Source of the DNA: Acanthaster planci | Lineage: Eukaryota; Echinodermata; Asteroidea; Valvatida; Acanthasteridae | DNA length: 60,000 nt | Assembly (NCBI RefSeq): GCF_001949145.1 | Contig: NW_019091416.1 | Coordinates: 1,469,132 to 1,529,131 of the forward strand | Reading direction: 5' to 3' | Shown: piece after piece, positions 12,746-27,400 of the stretch | Numbering within the stretch: position 1 is the first letter of the stretch | Layout: every line of letters starts with the position of its first letter | The notes under the pieces: model-generated | Told to the model about the DNA's origin: nothing | Databases searched by the model: none | The model's input: only the letters and a program-made list of their open reading frames with translations | Position numbers and translations under genes: made by a program

Positions 12746-14261
12746 CAATGACCCGGGGGGGGGGGGAGGGTTACCCCCTGGAGACATGTTGCCATCTTTG
12801 TTTTAGGACTTGAAAGTGCCAATACTCCAGCAACTATAATAAACAATCTTTCTTAGAGGGGAGAGTTGAGGGGTCTTTGATGAACGAAAAAAGGACATTC
12901 GTTTTCACACCTCCTCCTCTCTCAAAACCTGGATATGTTAAGATGGTTATCCTCCAACACTGGGGTTTTCTTCCAAAATCCCAAAAAATAAACATTTCTC
13001 AGGCTCTCTCCAAAAAATGAACATCATCAACAAAAATGAAAAGGCAAAAATTTACTGGTTGGCCTATGGCCCACAGCTCAGCCTACAAGACTCCAATGTT
13101 GTAGTCCGGTACATCTCAAACACCAAGTGTGTAAAATCTTAAGCAACGTGGGTGTGCGTGGGAAACTTGTATTAATCACAAAATAAGAGGTAATTGACTG
13201 AGCAGAAATTTACAACAGTGTATGACAAACAACTTTGACACTGTCCCTGACTCCACAGTGACTGTGGAATCTAAATGTGACCATCATTATTAAACCCAAA
13301 AGTGACTGGGATCAAACGATGGCAGACATTTTTAATCATAAATTTGAGTTGACACTTGATACTTACACTCACCAACACTCTTGCTCAGTGTCGCCCATTC
13401 AAACTCGCAACAAATGGTGTTCCTATCTGGAATGTCCAATCAGGTACACAAAATACTTTGTATAGTTTTTCAAATTTACACAGACATTTTTTGAAGGGAA
13501 GATTGAAGTATTAACTATCACATCTTTGGTATGCTTCCTAATTCAAGAATTTCTTTACTGAATACTGTACATTGTATTTTTCCTCTTGTTATTCTTTCGA
13601 CTGATGCAGTGAGTGGTTTCACAAGAAAACCTTTTCACAATTGGCCAGCCTGTGAATACATTTTCACTTCTGTACAATCAAAAGTTCTGATATAAACATA
13701 ACTTTCTTGCAAGAAGAAATTTCAGTTTTGGTAATCAGACTCTTAAATGATTAAAGTACCAGTACACATTTCTTTGGTCTCACAATACTAAAATGTACAT
13801 GCTCCACTGGGATTTCTAATCAAACATTAAATAATAAGGCCTTTCATTCAATCAGTGGGTCAAAACCATTTTGTACATGAGGTTCAACTCATCAATGAGA
13901 GCTGACCCCGAGAGCTGGCTCGGCTGACCATGCCATTTCACACTTAGAGGGGATGAGCCACGTAGGATTAAACTGACGTTATTTGATAGTTTTCAACCGT
14001 CTTATAAACAGTAAGTTGGATTAACCCCCCTTTTATGTCATTAAATCAGCAAAACTTGGCATTTTCGGTGTGCTTTTTTAAGTCTCCTCCTGGGCTCTTC
14101 GCAAAAAAATATCGAAATCGGTCAATGAGGGCAGCAGACAAATCTTGGCAAAAAATGTGATGTCATAGACATTTCCAGACCAGAATGCATAGTTCTGGCA
14201 ATAAAAGATGTAGTGGTACCCACCACTACATCTGACTCGAACCAGCCAGCCGACACCAGCA
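12746..14261. other. Intergenic DNA, no recognised gene
   Basis: The stretch contains a long G-run (12752-12766) and AT-rich sequence. A fragment near 13098 resembles the CAGTGTTGTAGTC terminus seen at 15786. A 9-bp inverted pair around GGTACCCACC lies near 14207-14230. No exon was recognised. Confidence 0.5.
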
Positions 14262-14334
14262 AGCTTGGTGGTCAAGTGGTTAAGATGTCTGCACTAGTAA
14301 ACAGGAGGTCGTGGGTTCAAGTCCCACCCAGGTA
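14262..14334 (+). repeat. tRNA-Leu/Ser-like sequence, probably a tRNA-derived SINE head
   Basis: The D-arm region GGTCAAGTGGTTAAG matches class II (Leu/Ser) tRNAs, and the T arm GTGGG-TTCAAGT-CCCAC pairs perfectly; GGTTCAAGTCC is a good Pol III B box. A six-pair acceptor stem is possible with two wobble pairs. The anticodon stem is poor, which argues against a working tRNA and for a SINE or tRNA pseudogene. The anticodon region includes TAG in a loop-like position, but this should not be over-read. Confidence 0.6.
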
Positions 14335-15478
14335 CGCTTTTGAGTTTTCTCACAAGCCTTCGGGTCTACAGTGTTGTAATTTCCGTCAGGCAAGGCAAAA
14401 ATCCAGAATTAGTTAGTGGTTTGTTGTCCATCCTCTGGGTCGCCGCCATGCCCGTGGCCAACGGCCTCGAGTTGCAAAATCTTTTCCTGAGTATCTTCTG
14501 GTTCGAACTGATAAGGCAATATTTCTTGTGCCTAATCAGCTCCTTCAATGTCGCTTTCTTCATCAAATGAATAAGACGAACATGACAACTGATCGCTGTC
14601 ATGATCGGAAAAAGCATCAACGCTGGAATTATCATCGCTTGAGTCTGACATGAGGGCACAAGCTAACACGTACATGTACATGTCGACACGTCATTATGTA
14701 ACAGTAAACAATCGCCGGATAAAGGACTCCATCCTATGACATCACGATTCTTGAGAATTTCTTCAGACAACTTTCAGTACCCGACGGCTGTTGTTTAGCT
14801 TTTGCTCTGAGAAGGGAGTGAGATAGGGTCGTGAAAACTATAATTTTTAACATATTTCCGCGCATTTTGAAATTATGCAGATGTGTTTTCTTATTATACG
14901 TATGTTTGTTTTATGTGTTGATGCAGGTTTTACAAAAAATCTTCCCAGCACGGCCCATCCCTTTAAGATCCTATGCTAAGCATAACGTGCTGCCGCAGAA
15001 ATTATGTCTCAATCCATTGGCTTCCTCCTTGCTTGCATTCAATCCTTGCTAAGCTTTGTAATACACTGACCGTTGGCCCAGAATTGTCTGCTACAGCAAA
15101 AGAGATTCTTTGCTATCGAAGGAAGACAAAGTTGGGAAAAAATGGGCCCTGCAAGCAATGCAGAAATTGCCTGCTGCTTATAGCTCATTAATCATTTGAC
15201 TTGGTATACTGTTCAAATTCTCTTTATCTGTCAAGGCCTTCAGACCATATTCACATTAGAACTTTCCAGCAACATAGGCAAAAATGACTACATGTACAAC
15301 ATGAAGCCCAGTATGCTGTTTTTTCCCCTTTAAATTGAGGTAGCCCTTTGCATGCAGCTTTCTAAATCGTACTATGATTTACTAGGACAAGATTTTGATA
15401 AATTCGGATGAACGAATCACTATGGGATCTTTCCACCAATACATCATAGCTTAGCTATGCAGAATTTTCTCTTTCAGT
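14335..15478. other. Region downstream of ABAT, possible 3' UTR
   Basis: The segment immediately left of the ABAT stop should contain its 3' UTR, but no unambiguous polyadenylation signal could be fixed. Sequence from 14335 to about 14480 may be the body of the SINE that starts with the tRNA-like head. No exon was seen. Confidence 0.4.
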
Positions 15479-18400
15479 TCACAGGTTGGCCAAGACCTTG
15501 TTGAATGTCTCCAAGAAAATATCGGCATGGTGAGGCTGGAAGACAAGAGCTGGCCGAACTCGTATAGACTGTTTGCCACACAGTCCCACAATCACTCCTA
15601 CAAAAGGAAGCCAGGAAAAAGAAATAAAATGAAACACATCAAGAGAGGAATAATAGCTTTCATACAAACATCTGAATAAATCCTTGTGGTCTGATTGGCA
15701 GGTCAATGATCATGTGACCCGCTGATCAGCACCACTTAAACGAATGTTTGCAATATCTAGTAAGCACAGTCACCATTAATGGTGCCAGTGTTGTAGTCGA
15801 GTCTATCTCAAGTCCTCTCATAAGACCAGCCACAAGTAACAGGGTGAACAGTGACAAAGGAATGCTTTTGTTGCAGTTCATTAGAACAGTTTGTGATTTG
15901 AATTCAGACTGGTGGTCTTGCAGGGGTCTAGCAGTCTGGACTTCAACACTGATACAAACAGACAAAACTGTGAGTGACACAGGAACAACTTTCAGGCGGC
16001 GCTGAAGCTTCTGTAAAGAAACATTAATTAAACATGTCAAATGATAAGAGCAATATGCAAGACACACAGGGGCATTGTTGACACCTGCTCATTGTCACGA
16101 TTTTATGTAAAAATACTTGCACAAGAGTAGGACTTATTCAAATATTGCATAAAACAAATAATGATTGTTCCACATTTGTGCAGTGGACAGAATAATTTCA
16201 TTCAGCTTGGCAATAGAACATTCAGTTCTTAATCACTCTTACCAGGCATGCATAAACATTTGTTATTTATATACTGATCCAGCATTCAAAATATACCGCA
16301 CTTTGGATATTACTTCTCTCACACATGATTCAAAAAGACTTCCAAATTTATAAACACTTCAAACTGTCCTACTTATGGGCACAACTACCCATAATCCCAT
16401 GGGGCTTGGCTAACTCTCTCACATGGAAACCACAGGAAGTAAAGGGTGTTGACAAACCCACCTTTCTCCCTGACAAGTTTCATGATCTTGGCGGCAGACT
16501 CCCCATCTTTACAGTCCACAGCAATGTGGGTTCCCATACCTCGAGCTCGGCTCAACTGCTCAGGGTACTTGCTCTACAACATAAGAACCGGTGGCAAAAC
16601 AATCCAGGAATTAATGAAATCACATCAGATGACGTATAAACCCTTGGCGATTCCTATGACAGATTCATGGAGGACATGTACCCGGGACTCGTCCCCACAA
16701 TTTACTGATCCCCCCGAGGCTCGAACTTGGAGTTTGAATGTGTGAGGCGCCAAAGCAGCCATGTGACACGGCCTGGCATTGGAGCAAATATCACCCTGCG
16801 TCTTTGATGCAGTAAGAAATGTGGCACAGTTCTGGAACATATGACTCACAAGAGTCATGATTTATATGGTCCAACTTAGTAATGGACTATGGTGGAGGTA
16901 TCTTACCATTCTGAAAAGTGAGAATGTTCAGCTGAAAATCTTACCCTACTTTGAGGTAAAACAAGGCATTTTTTGGACCCTCAGAATAGATAAGCAAACT
17001 CGAGGTAGTAAAAAAAACCAAAGATTCCATCTCTGTAAACTACAATTGTGCTGTGTTGAGGTGAAGTCAAATACCGCGCACACAATCTTTAAAATGGCTT
17101 TGAACTTTCCTCCTGGCAGGGAAATTAGGAGGTTATCTATAACTCCATGTACAAGTAGGCTTTCATGGGTAACATACAGCAAGGCTTGGGCAACAACGTA
17201 ATACCACCTTGTGTCAAATGTACATGAGCATACATATGCACACAGAGAGTTACCGAAGGGAAACAGAGGCTCAGTAAATAAAGCTATCCAGCTCTTATTT
17301 ACACATACAGATCAAGGTATCCACTCCGGGCGGAACAAAAGAGGACTTTTTTGGTACTCTCCGCATAGGCACACCATGAGGCGCACAAGTATATATGAGT
17401 TTGATGCGAAGCACGCTGAGTACGCGTAACTAATTTACTCCGGCATGTATGTTCTTTGCATACACACAGAAAGCGTGCAAGAATCACTTGTCCTTCTTTT
17501 CGCCAATTGGGGGTGCACTTCAGCTTGGGGCGGATTACCCTTTTGTTGAAGGAACCGTATCACACATGATGCAATGAATGTGATGTGCATGCACAGATTT
17601 CTGCATCTTTAAGATACCAATGATGCGTTCAACTTTAATAGCTTACTCCTGCTACCAACCTGCAGGTCCTTGATGCCATCCATCAGGTACTGGCCAGAGT
17701 CCCTGGCCACGCCTACCAGATCCATCTCCTTGATGACCTTGACGATGGCAGCCAGCATCAAGAGTTTGGGCGGATCGCCCATCCAGGTGTTGAAGATCCT
17801 GCTGGGCTGTGGAGCGGAACAAAGCGTACATTGAGTTGGCACACAACCATCTGAGGCCTCTGCAGTGTGCAGTCCCCATAAGCTGTGTCGAAATTAAAGT
17901 GGCTGCGTCTAGACTTGGCATAGATATGAGTGCTAATCTTAGTCACAGCCAGTTGATTTGGTAGCAGCTTTACACCACCCACTTGACATGTACCAACTAA
18001 AGCCTTGCACACCAGTGGTACTGATTCTACCCATCCAATTGCGACTGAATGTACACAAAATATGTACACAGCATGTGCACAAAAAAGAGAGCAAACTGTA
18101 ACAATATTCAAGCACACAATTTCACAGAAGCATGGACAATCATTCAATGTCAGAAATTTGTGCTCTCCCCCAGTAGGCAACTATCTTGTCTAAGGAGAAT
18201 TCACTGTCATGAGATTTTGAAATCCTCTTCAATAAAGCTATTCACAGATGTTGGATACATTGCTAGTTGCAAACATCACGCATCATGTTAGCTGTCAGCA
18301 ATATCTTGATTATAAAAGTTCAAAATTGGAGATTAAATTTGTTGGCAGCAGGGTGATGCAAATTTGAATATTAGGTTTTTCCCTACACTTACCTTATTTT

Positions 18401-21400
18401 TAGTAAGCACAACATACTCAATGACATTCAGGAAAAAATGTACGGACCCACAACCTTATGCTGGATACTTTCTCAGATGGATGAACTACTCAACCACTGG
18501 GTTGAGTTTAGGGCGGTTGAGTTTAGCCGAGTTTAGTTTTGGCACAGCACTGAGTACACAAAGGTTACTCAAAATCATGTCAGTGAAGGGTTAACCATAT
18601 CCTGCCGGGGAGTCCGTTTTCGGGTACCTCGGGATGCCCAAAATTGGACAATAGAGCTGGCCTTGTAACAAAAGACCGTACTCGGAACTAAAGACAGAGA
18701 TACTGGGAATTGCCAACATTTTTTCAGTTGTCAATTGCGGAAGAAATCCATCATTGTTTTGAGAGATTATACCACTGTTTGTGGCATTCAGTGTGAGCCG
18801 ACTACCATCGGGGATAAAAGCGCTTCAGCACTCCAGAGATGAGCGATACAATACCGCTGCATGCTAATCTGGCCTGTACTGAAAAGACGCCAGAAGCGCA
18901 CTGTGCCAGTTTCGGGAACAAAAGAAACTTATGTAACATCACACAAGCTGGGCTCTTTTTACAAGGCGGCAGGCCTGGCTGAAATACTCGGGCATCAATA
19001 GATTTTGTCTGTCAGATTAGAGTAGCCACCAGACAAACACTCCGTGGAGTTTAGGTGTTCAGGAAAAAAAGATAAGAATTTTGAAGATTTTTGAAAACCG
19101 AAGATATTAAAAAATCGCCCGTATGTAGGCACTGCATTTTTAAAAGCACCCGGCAGGAAATAGTTACGCTCAATATGAAAAGTTCAAACGATGAAGATGA
19201 TGCCCATTTGGTCTTCAAAAACTACCTGCTGATCGTCAAGGATCAATTCTCGTCCCAAGAACCACTCACCGCATCCACGGCAAACTCATCCTTGAAGTAG
19301 TAGCCGCCAGACAACATCTTCTTGCTGAAGGTGACAAAGTCTGGGGGCTCTGGTAGATTCCATGCTTCGTGGGCCCAGAAGTGGCCAGTGGTCCCACAGC
19401 CAGTCTGGACCTCGTCGATGATTAAGGCCACACCGTGCTGAAATCGAAACATGTTGATTTTTTGGCAGAGCTATTACCGGAGAATCTGCCATCCCCCTCG
19501 ACAATATTTGACATGGAAATATGCAAAATTTCCAGCATCAAAACAAAAATGCTGTAGCAGTTTCTTTTACTGACTGGAATACGAAGCATTTATCACTTTA
19601 CTTATTCATAAAAATTGATTACATTGGCCAAAAGTGGTCTCAAATCTCTCCTGACACTGTGACTTAACATGGACATAAACATCGCAGTCGACATTTAAGA
19701 AATAAAGACCTTGGCTTCATCATTGATGTGTACCTTTAACCCCCAAGCGCCATGTTAAAGATGCCCCAAAATAAACTGCCAACAGTAACCTCTTCTACCC
19801 ACGTCTCCCAAACTTAGCGGCACGTGATGTATCCATGTCAGGACAAGGAACAGGACCAGTACCTCTTTGCATATCCTCTGGAGTTGATGGAAGAAGTCAG
19901 CGGTGGCGTGGTTGTCTCCCCCTTCCCCTTGGATGGGCTCCACAATGACTGCTGCTATGTCCTTACCCCGTACTTTGTTAGCCTCAATCAGTCTGATCAC
20001 CTGTCAAAATTAGGGGCCGGAAAGAACACAAACTCTCTGAAACGTATTGTTGAATTATTTTTGAATGGAAAGAATAAGACTGACAGATGTGTACATAATT
20101 TATTTGTTAACTGAAGAACGATTAAATCAAAGAGAATATAAAGCATCTTAATTATGCACAAAAAGCTTTATGTAATGCCTAAATAAACTGCCATCATCTA
20201 ATTGGTTGGTTGCAGGTCAAGTGTCTTTAAATTGTGTTTAATCGAACCGTGACTGTTTGACAGTTTGATAGAATATTGTACTCTGGGCACACCTGGGAGG
20301 CATGGTGCAGTTCTTCATGCAAGGAGAGACAGTAGCAGGTGATGCCCAGAAATGCAAAACGTTGTTCTGTCTTCTGACAGGCGAAGATATCTTTAAAGTT
20401 GTATGTTATGCTGTTGTTTCTAGCAGACAGAACAAGTTAAATATGCTGCAGGTGATTGAAGTGATTTGCAAGGCACAGGAATGTTTAGTGAAGCAGTCAC
20501 TACTTCGGAAGGTGACAACTTCATGTTGCCATGTTACCGAGTCCGCCTCGTCAGGATGAGGTAGAGAAGTCACGCAACCCGGTTGCGGCAACCATGATGC
20601 TGAAAATGACTGAAAGACACACACGCATCTTTCCCCATACCTCTTGCAGACACCTGCTTTCCTCAGCCTGATTCTCCGACCCAAAATCCTCCAGCGGGTA
20701 ACTCAATCGAGGGAAGGGAGCGACGGGCCAATCCAAAGTAGGAATATCCAGACGGTACACTGGCTTGGAGTTGGTTAAGGACAAGCAACCTGATGGACAG
20801 TGAAACGGCAGTGAAAACAAAATAAGAGTGACTTTCACCCTTTGGGAGGCAAGCTTGTGCCTCGGTAAATAGAATGAGCGACAAAGGCAACAAGACAACA
20901 GACCATTTCAGAGAGCCTGGTGTTAATATTAAGCCGACTCATATCACATTATACAAATGACAACAGCTTATTGACACAGGAAATCCAAATTAAAAAACTT
21001 AGGACACCAGACGTTCCTTTGATTACATTTGAAAATATGGCTTATACACAAACATTTGTCTCTGCCATAAATTTTTTGAAGGGGAGGGGGAAGGTAAATT
21101 TTTTTTGTTTTCTTGTTTTTACTTTACCCAGAGAGCGTCCATGAAAGGATCCATTGAATGACAGCACTGTGTATGGTGGACACCCTGGTTCCTGGTATTT
21201 AAACACGGGGGGGGCATTAAAGATTAGATTAGAAAGAAACAACACTGAAGTATAGATTAGAGTTCCGCAACTGATGCTTAAACCTACCAACATGTCAGAG
21301 TGTCAAACTGGAAGGACTCTTTCTTTTCAGATTCTCTGGTGACATGTTTTAATGATCAAAAGGAATGTTCTTCTGATTCCTACTTTAAAAACTCATACCT

Positions 21401-24400
21401 ACATTAAGCACATCAATCGCTCCGGTTCTTTGAAATAGTATTTGTTGCTTTGATTTCAGAGGATGCATGTTGTGCATGCAGGAAGAACTTTGTTCAAATG
21501 TAACCTAAACTCCACTCCAAAATGAAGACATGCAATACACCACCAGATTAACGAGGTTGGAATATAATTAACTACATACATGTACATCTTGAAATGAAAA
21601 TTTAGAGACTGGTTTGACTTTCTTAGGAGATGCATTATCAGTTTGTGACATCTGGTACTGCAAGGGCCCAGCTCAGCAGAAGACACCGCTGAGCAAACAC
21701 GAGAACCAGTCTAACTACAAGCAATAAATTCAACATGACCTTTTGGCTGGTAACATGTTTTTGCTCGGTAAATTTTCAAGCTCAGCAGACCTACGAAAAA
21801 AAATTAGTCCCTTGTCCAGTGTAATGTGCTTTACATGACACATTAGCCAGTATTCCACTGCAGAAGCAAACATGCTATGAACACAATTTCTGTGCTCAGC
21901 AGATATTTATACTAAGTGAAAACGTGCACCGAGCCAGTCTTCAGTGATATACTTTAATGACCCTTTGGCTGGTAACCTGTAACATCCGAGTGTATATTGC
22001 AAATATTGCTAAGCTAATTTACTGATGCAACTGCCAAGTTTTACCTTGCCAGTCACACTTGAGTCAATCTCTTCCTGTGTTGCTGGCCCTCCTCTTTTCT
22101 TTCGCTGAAGACAGAAATTTGCAAGTAATTTTTTTTTATTTCAAGGGAGAACATTTTTTCTTGACAGTGAAATTTGTAGATTTTTCTTGTTACATCCCGA
22201 GAGGTCCCCATAAAAACAGCGCTGCATGACAAAGAAAATCATTCCTGAGAATGCGATAGCAGAAACATTCACTTCTGTATAATGTTCACAAATGTGAACA
22301 TGATTGTTACCGATCCTACTGTCATTTTCTGTTTTTTCCCTTGCTTTCTCTTTTCTTTGATACAATATTTGTGTGAACACGTTATTCTGAGGGATATTTC
22401 CAATGATTTGGTGATATCCTCTAGAATTTTGGAGACAAGTTACTCATGAACCAGAGGCCTACTGTCCATCATGACTGCCCTCTTTCTGCGCAACAAAAAT
22501 GACCAGGTTTGCCCAATATGAGATTTCACCAGTTCGGCCATCATGCAAACTAAAACCTTTTTTCTTACCCGGTACCAGATGAACGCTTGCTTGATGGCAT
22601 TCTCATTGGAGCAAGCCCCACACATCATGGGCTGTACGAGGTTTAGGCCTCTGGGCGCGCACTGTCAACGAATCGCAACAAATGGAGTTGAGCCAAGAAA
22701 AATCTGACCTGAAACCATCCAACAACGTTTTCTGAACAGACGATAGTCTATGTTCTTGCTAAATGTGAAGCTTTCGTGGAGTATGGGGTATAAGTCGTTC
22801 CATGAGGTTGGGGCACAATTTGTGACGGTGTCCTTGTTACATGGGTAACTCTTACCACCTGTCATGTCCTGTAGAGTAGGTCATTTACTCTGTCGAAAGG
22901 ACACACACCTCTGTATTCAGCCTTGCAAGATGTATAATTTGGAATCCACATGCAGGGAAATAGCTGCTCATACGGAACTACGTAACAATTGACATCGTCA
23001 CAAATTGTGCCCTAACCTCGTGGAATGACCCGTACACACGATGCATACAAGTTATCTTAAGGCACCAGCCTGTTTCTGTACTTTTTTCTTCTGCAATACT
23101 TGCATTCTGGAGACTATTAGACTTGTCCTAAGCTGTCAAGACAGAACTTTTTCAGAATGTCTATTTTATGGAGTACATCTAGCTGACTCAAGGATTAAGG
23201 TGTATTTCAACTTGGGTTTAAGAACAATCAGGATAAACTTGGGTACACATCCTTAAATGCAGGTTCAGGTTTCTCGTTGAACACAGACTTTATTTGGTGT
23301 CTAATTTCACTTTTCTCTTGATTTGAAATGAACAACATACTCATGAAGTACTCTGCAGTAACTCTTACATTTACATGTATAGCTTGTATCTAGACAGCTT
23401 TGTCAGTAGAGTAAAAGTTTTATCCTACAGGCAACTTACACTGGAAGATCTTACTACTTGGTAGCTTCGTGATTTCACCATTGGTCAATTTAGAAATAAT
23501 TGAGGATAACGTACAGAATCTTAGAGATAGTTCCCAAGGTTTTATTGCTAGGGAAGATTTACAGAGCTGTAAGGCCCACTGACTTACCAACAGGAATGCC
23601 TCATCCAGCATGTTGGGAAATGCCTCCACTGGAAACATACCAAGTGCAGGCCTATTGGCCATGACGTGCTGTGATATAGGAAAAGGTCAAGTCATTAACT
23701 TTACTCATCTCATCGGAATAAAAACTGATGTAAATGTTATTATAACTTTTCGAACTGAATGTCGGTGGGAAATATTCTGTATGATTTAAAGTTCATAGTT
23801 CATAGTTATTTTATTAATCCCAAAGGAAATTACATCTCTGCGTAAAAGCCTCATTAAAAACATACAAAAATTAGCATTCTAAATATACATATACTAAATT
23901 TAATTAAATACAGAATAAATACATTACAAATCATTAAAAATCATCAATACCACATCTTATCAAAGTTCGTCTTTTTCTGAATACTTTGTCATATAGGCAC
24001 TTCGGAAATGTGGTAAATATTACATGTTGATGTTAAATTTGAAGAAAACTGTAAGAAACAGAATGAAGGACAAACTCAACGAGTATGCATTCCAGGGGCT
24101 TCACTCACCAAATTATCTGAATTCTTGAGAATATCAATTACAGCGGGATGGTTGTATCCTATGAACATGGGGAGAACAAAATTCAAAGGAACATAAAATT
24201 GAGTGTCTTGATGAGTCTTGATGAGTCTTTCTGGATCAAAGGCAACAGTGCTTTTGTGGTTGCCTGGAACATATCAGCCATAGTTGGTATGTTTTGCCAA
24301 GAGCCTTTGTGAATCCAGACAAATCCTCCAGTGCATGGTCACAGGAAAAAAATTAGGTATTTGTAATTGTCAAGAGGCATGAAGCCCTATGTGACAGGGC

Positions 24401-27400
24401 TGGGCTCTACCATCAGTAAAATCCTCAAAACTTCAAGTTTTGGTCCTTCAAGATCCTCCAGTGGATCTTGTAGGGCCTATGGGCGCAAAGGCAAACTTCC
24501 GTTAACCTAACTAATCATCACTGTGCAAAGGTAAGTAAGACAACAAAATGCCATGCGGCAAAGCTTCCGCATATTGCCATGACTAGACAATATTTTGCAC
24601 TTAGAGGTTACACTTCCTTACCAATGGGGATGGACGAAATCTGCATGAAAAGATCCAAGAGCCGGTTCCCATCAGCATCGACCACGTAATTCCCCAAGCT
24701 GGCTTTGAAGTCTACAAAGTAATTTACTGTACCGGAATTCTGCATCACAAGATTAATAAAACGGCCTAGGTTTTACTTTTCTTTGTCAATGTGTAGACAA
24801 AAAAAACCTGATACGTATTTTGGTCCTTTTTTGGGAGAAAACTTAACGGTTTGAGTTCTAATTTGAAGGTGAAAACAGCAGTCCATTTTCAAACCAGCCT
24901 ATAGTTGTGCTTCTGTTGGCATGCATTATTTAAAAGAAAAAAATACACTAACTAATTTTGTTGTTAACTAATTCTGTTCTTGAATTTTGCTTGGAACTCT
25001 CCAGAACCCTCTGAAATCATCCAAGAATTACTGTCAAACTCTCTGACTTTTTAGTGGACATCGATTAACGTGAAAGAAAAGAAAGATGCTGGGTGAAATC
25101 TCCCTTGATGCTGTTAATTGCTCCCCGAGAGGATTTTGAAGGATTTGGGAGGGTCAAGATTACAACGTATCATTCATCAGCAATGTCTTCCCCACAAATA
25201 TAGATCGTGTTGTCACCTGGACTTTAAACTGAACCACTTTCAGTGCGGTATCAGCCGTCAGACTAAGATGGCCGAGCTGTTGTCATACAATTAGCTATCA
25301 TTATCTGGCCATCATGGGATTTATCTATCAACAGATGTTTTGCACAATAGTTGCAGTGATGAGACTACAGACCTGCCAACATGCCGTACTCCTTCCTGAG
25401 GTCAGGCATTACAACACACTGGATTAAAATTTTAATTGAAATGAAGGCTCATTTAAATACCTTTTAATCTATTGTGTGGTAATGTCTGACCTCAGGAAGG
25501 AGTACGGCTAGGTTGGCAGGTCTGAGACTGTATAGACTTATTCTAATATTAACTTAACAACAGCTTTATTTTCAGATGGTACTGGTAGCCATGTCATCTA
25601 AAAACAAAGATGATTTTCAATGGGCTATCTATCAGTAGTAATCTTACATATAAAAATACACAACAATTTAAATGACACACAAGGACTAAAGATAATAATT
25701 TTTTTCAGAAAACTAATAATAACAGTAAGCATAAAAAAGATGACTTAAAAATAAATGGATCAGAAATTATGCCATGATAAAAATCTGTGCAGTGCATACT
25801 CATAAAAATCCCAAGAAAAAATGAATTTGAATAAGAATCAAATTGATTACGGTGCTGAAAACCCTAGACGTGAACCCGAACCCACCCCTACCCACCTACC
25901 TCGGTGTCAACACTGGATGAAAACCCACAGGAATAAGGTACAAAATTAAAAGACAGGCATGCATTGTCTAATCAAAAATTACAATCAATGGCGAAGGTAT
26001 CACAAAATATACAGGTTTTGTTTCAAACACTGGAGCAATCTCTGCTTAAATGTCTCACTCGCGGCGATGCCATCACTGTGATGGCACTACACTAGTACGC
26101 GTATCCATGGAGTTGACATGTGCATGCATTCGGCAAATCATAGCATCTCATTAGTCCCATTGGCATGCAACACACATGTGCCACGACCACCTGTCCAACA
26201 GCACTGTACCATCGTAGCATTGGCTACTACCGGTAATTCATTTAAATTACAGGTACCAAAGCTACTTGTATATGCAGAGCACACTGGGATCAGGAGACTC
26301 ACAGGGAATGCTTGTTTCAGCATAATAATCAGTATTTTATGGCAAAATGTTACGTTCTATATTACAATGCATTATAAACACATTATAATAGACATTCCCA
26401 TAGGAATGTGCACAAATTTTTTCCAACTTTACTGACCCGTAATTCAATATTCCCTAATCCGATCTTAACCAAACTTTTGCATGTTTTCATTTTAGACCCT
26501 AACCCACCATCTCTCAAACTTTGGATGGTAAAATTTGGCCTCCTCCTGGTAGTTGGAGCATTAGGCCTAATGACCAATGTCTCCCTAAGGTTGAAAAATT
26601 TACAACAAAGTGTCTCCTAAATGACCTTTTGGGCTAATATATATACTACAGTAGACATTTCATTTTTATGACCCCCACATGTCTGGATACTGTGTAATGA
26701 TGTTTGATTTATTGATAGAATTGCTGCAGTCTCGAGGTTTCCAAGCAAAAACACTGTATCTGCCTTGAGCATAAGTATCCCTCTTCGGTTGACAAGAGTC
26801 ATGTTGGCCAGGAGTGTTGTTTTGGTAGCGACGCGACCGTAACACATGCATTTCCTAGTCCTTTGTGAAGAAGTAAAGTTCAGTTCCGACCAAAGAAGCC
26901 TCCGTTGCTGAGATAATTGTGCCCTCTCTTGGTCTAGCTCAGGGCTCATTACACATGTATGTTCCAAGGTAGTCACTTTGCAATCAAATGTGACAAACTA
27001 AACAACTGCAGTTGTTGTGAAAACTTTGGTCTCTCCATGAGCAGAGCAGGATACAAGTATCCACAGGAATTTTAAAAGGCATGTTTCCATGAAAATGCAA
27101 CAATTAACAAGTTTTATCAAGTCATGGCACCAACCCAAGGGCTGGAATTTAAACTTAAAATCAATTAATAGCATGGTCAAGACACTAGAAATCCTCAAAC
27201 TCAAGTATTAAATTCTCATTTAATCATGTACTTAAATAGTAACAAACCACTGTGATTCTGAAAAATCTTTGCAGTAGATTTTGCTATTCCTAGGAAAAAA
27301 ATACAAGACATGTAGCAATAAATGGCCGATTATAAATTCAAATCAGTACCGGTAAATAACTTATGACGAAAAAACATGTAAACCAAGGAAAAACAATCAA

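Noticed and set aside
14366-14659. A 97-codon minus-strand open frame
   Set aside because: It overlaps the presumed body of the tRNA-derived repeat and matches no protein family known to me.
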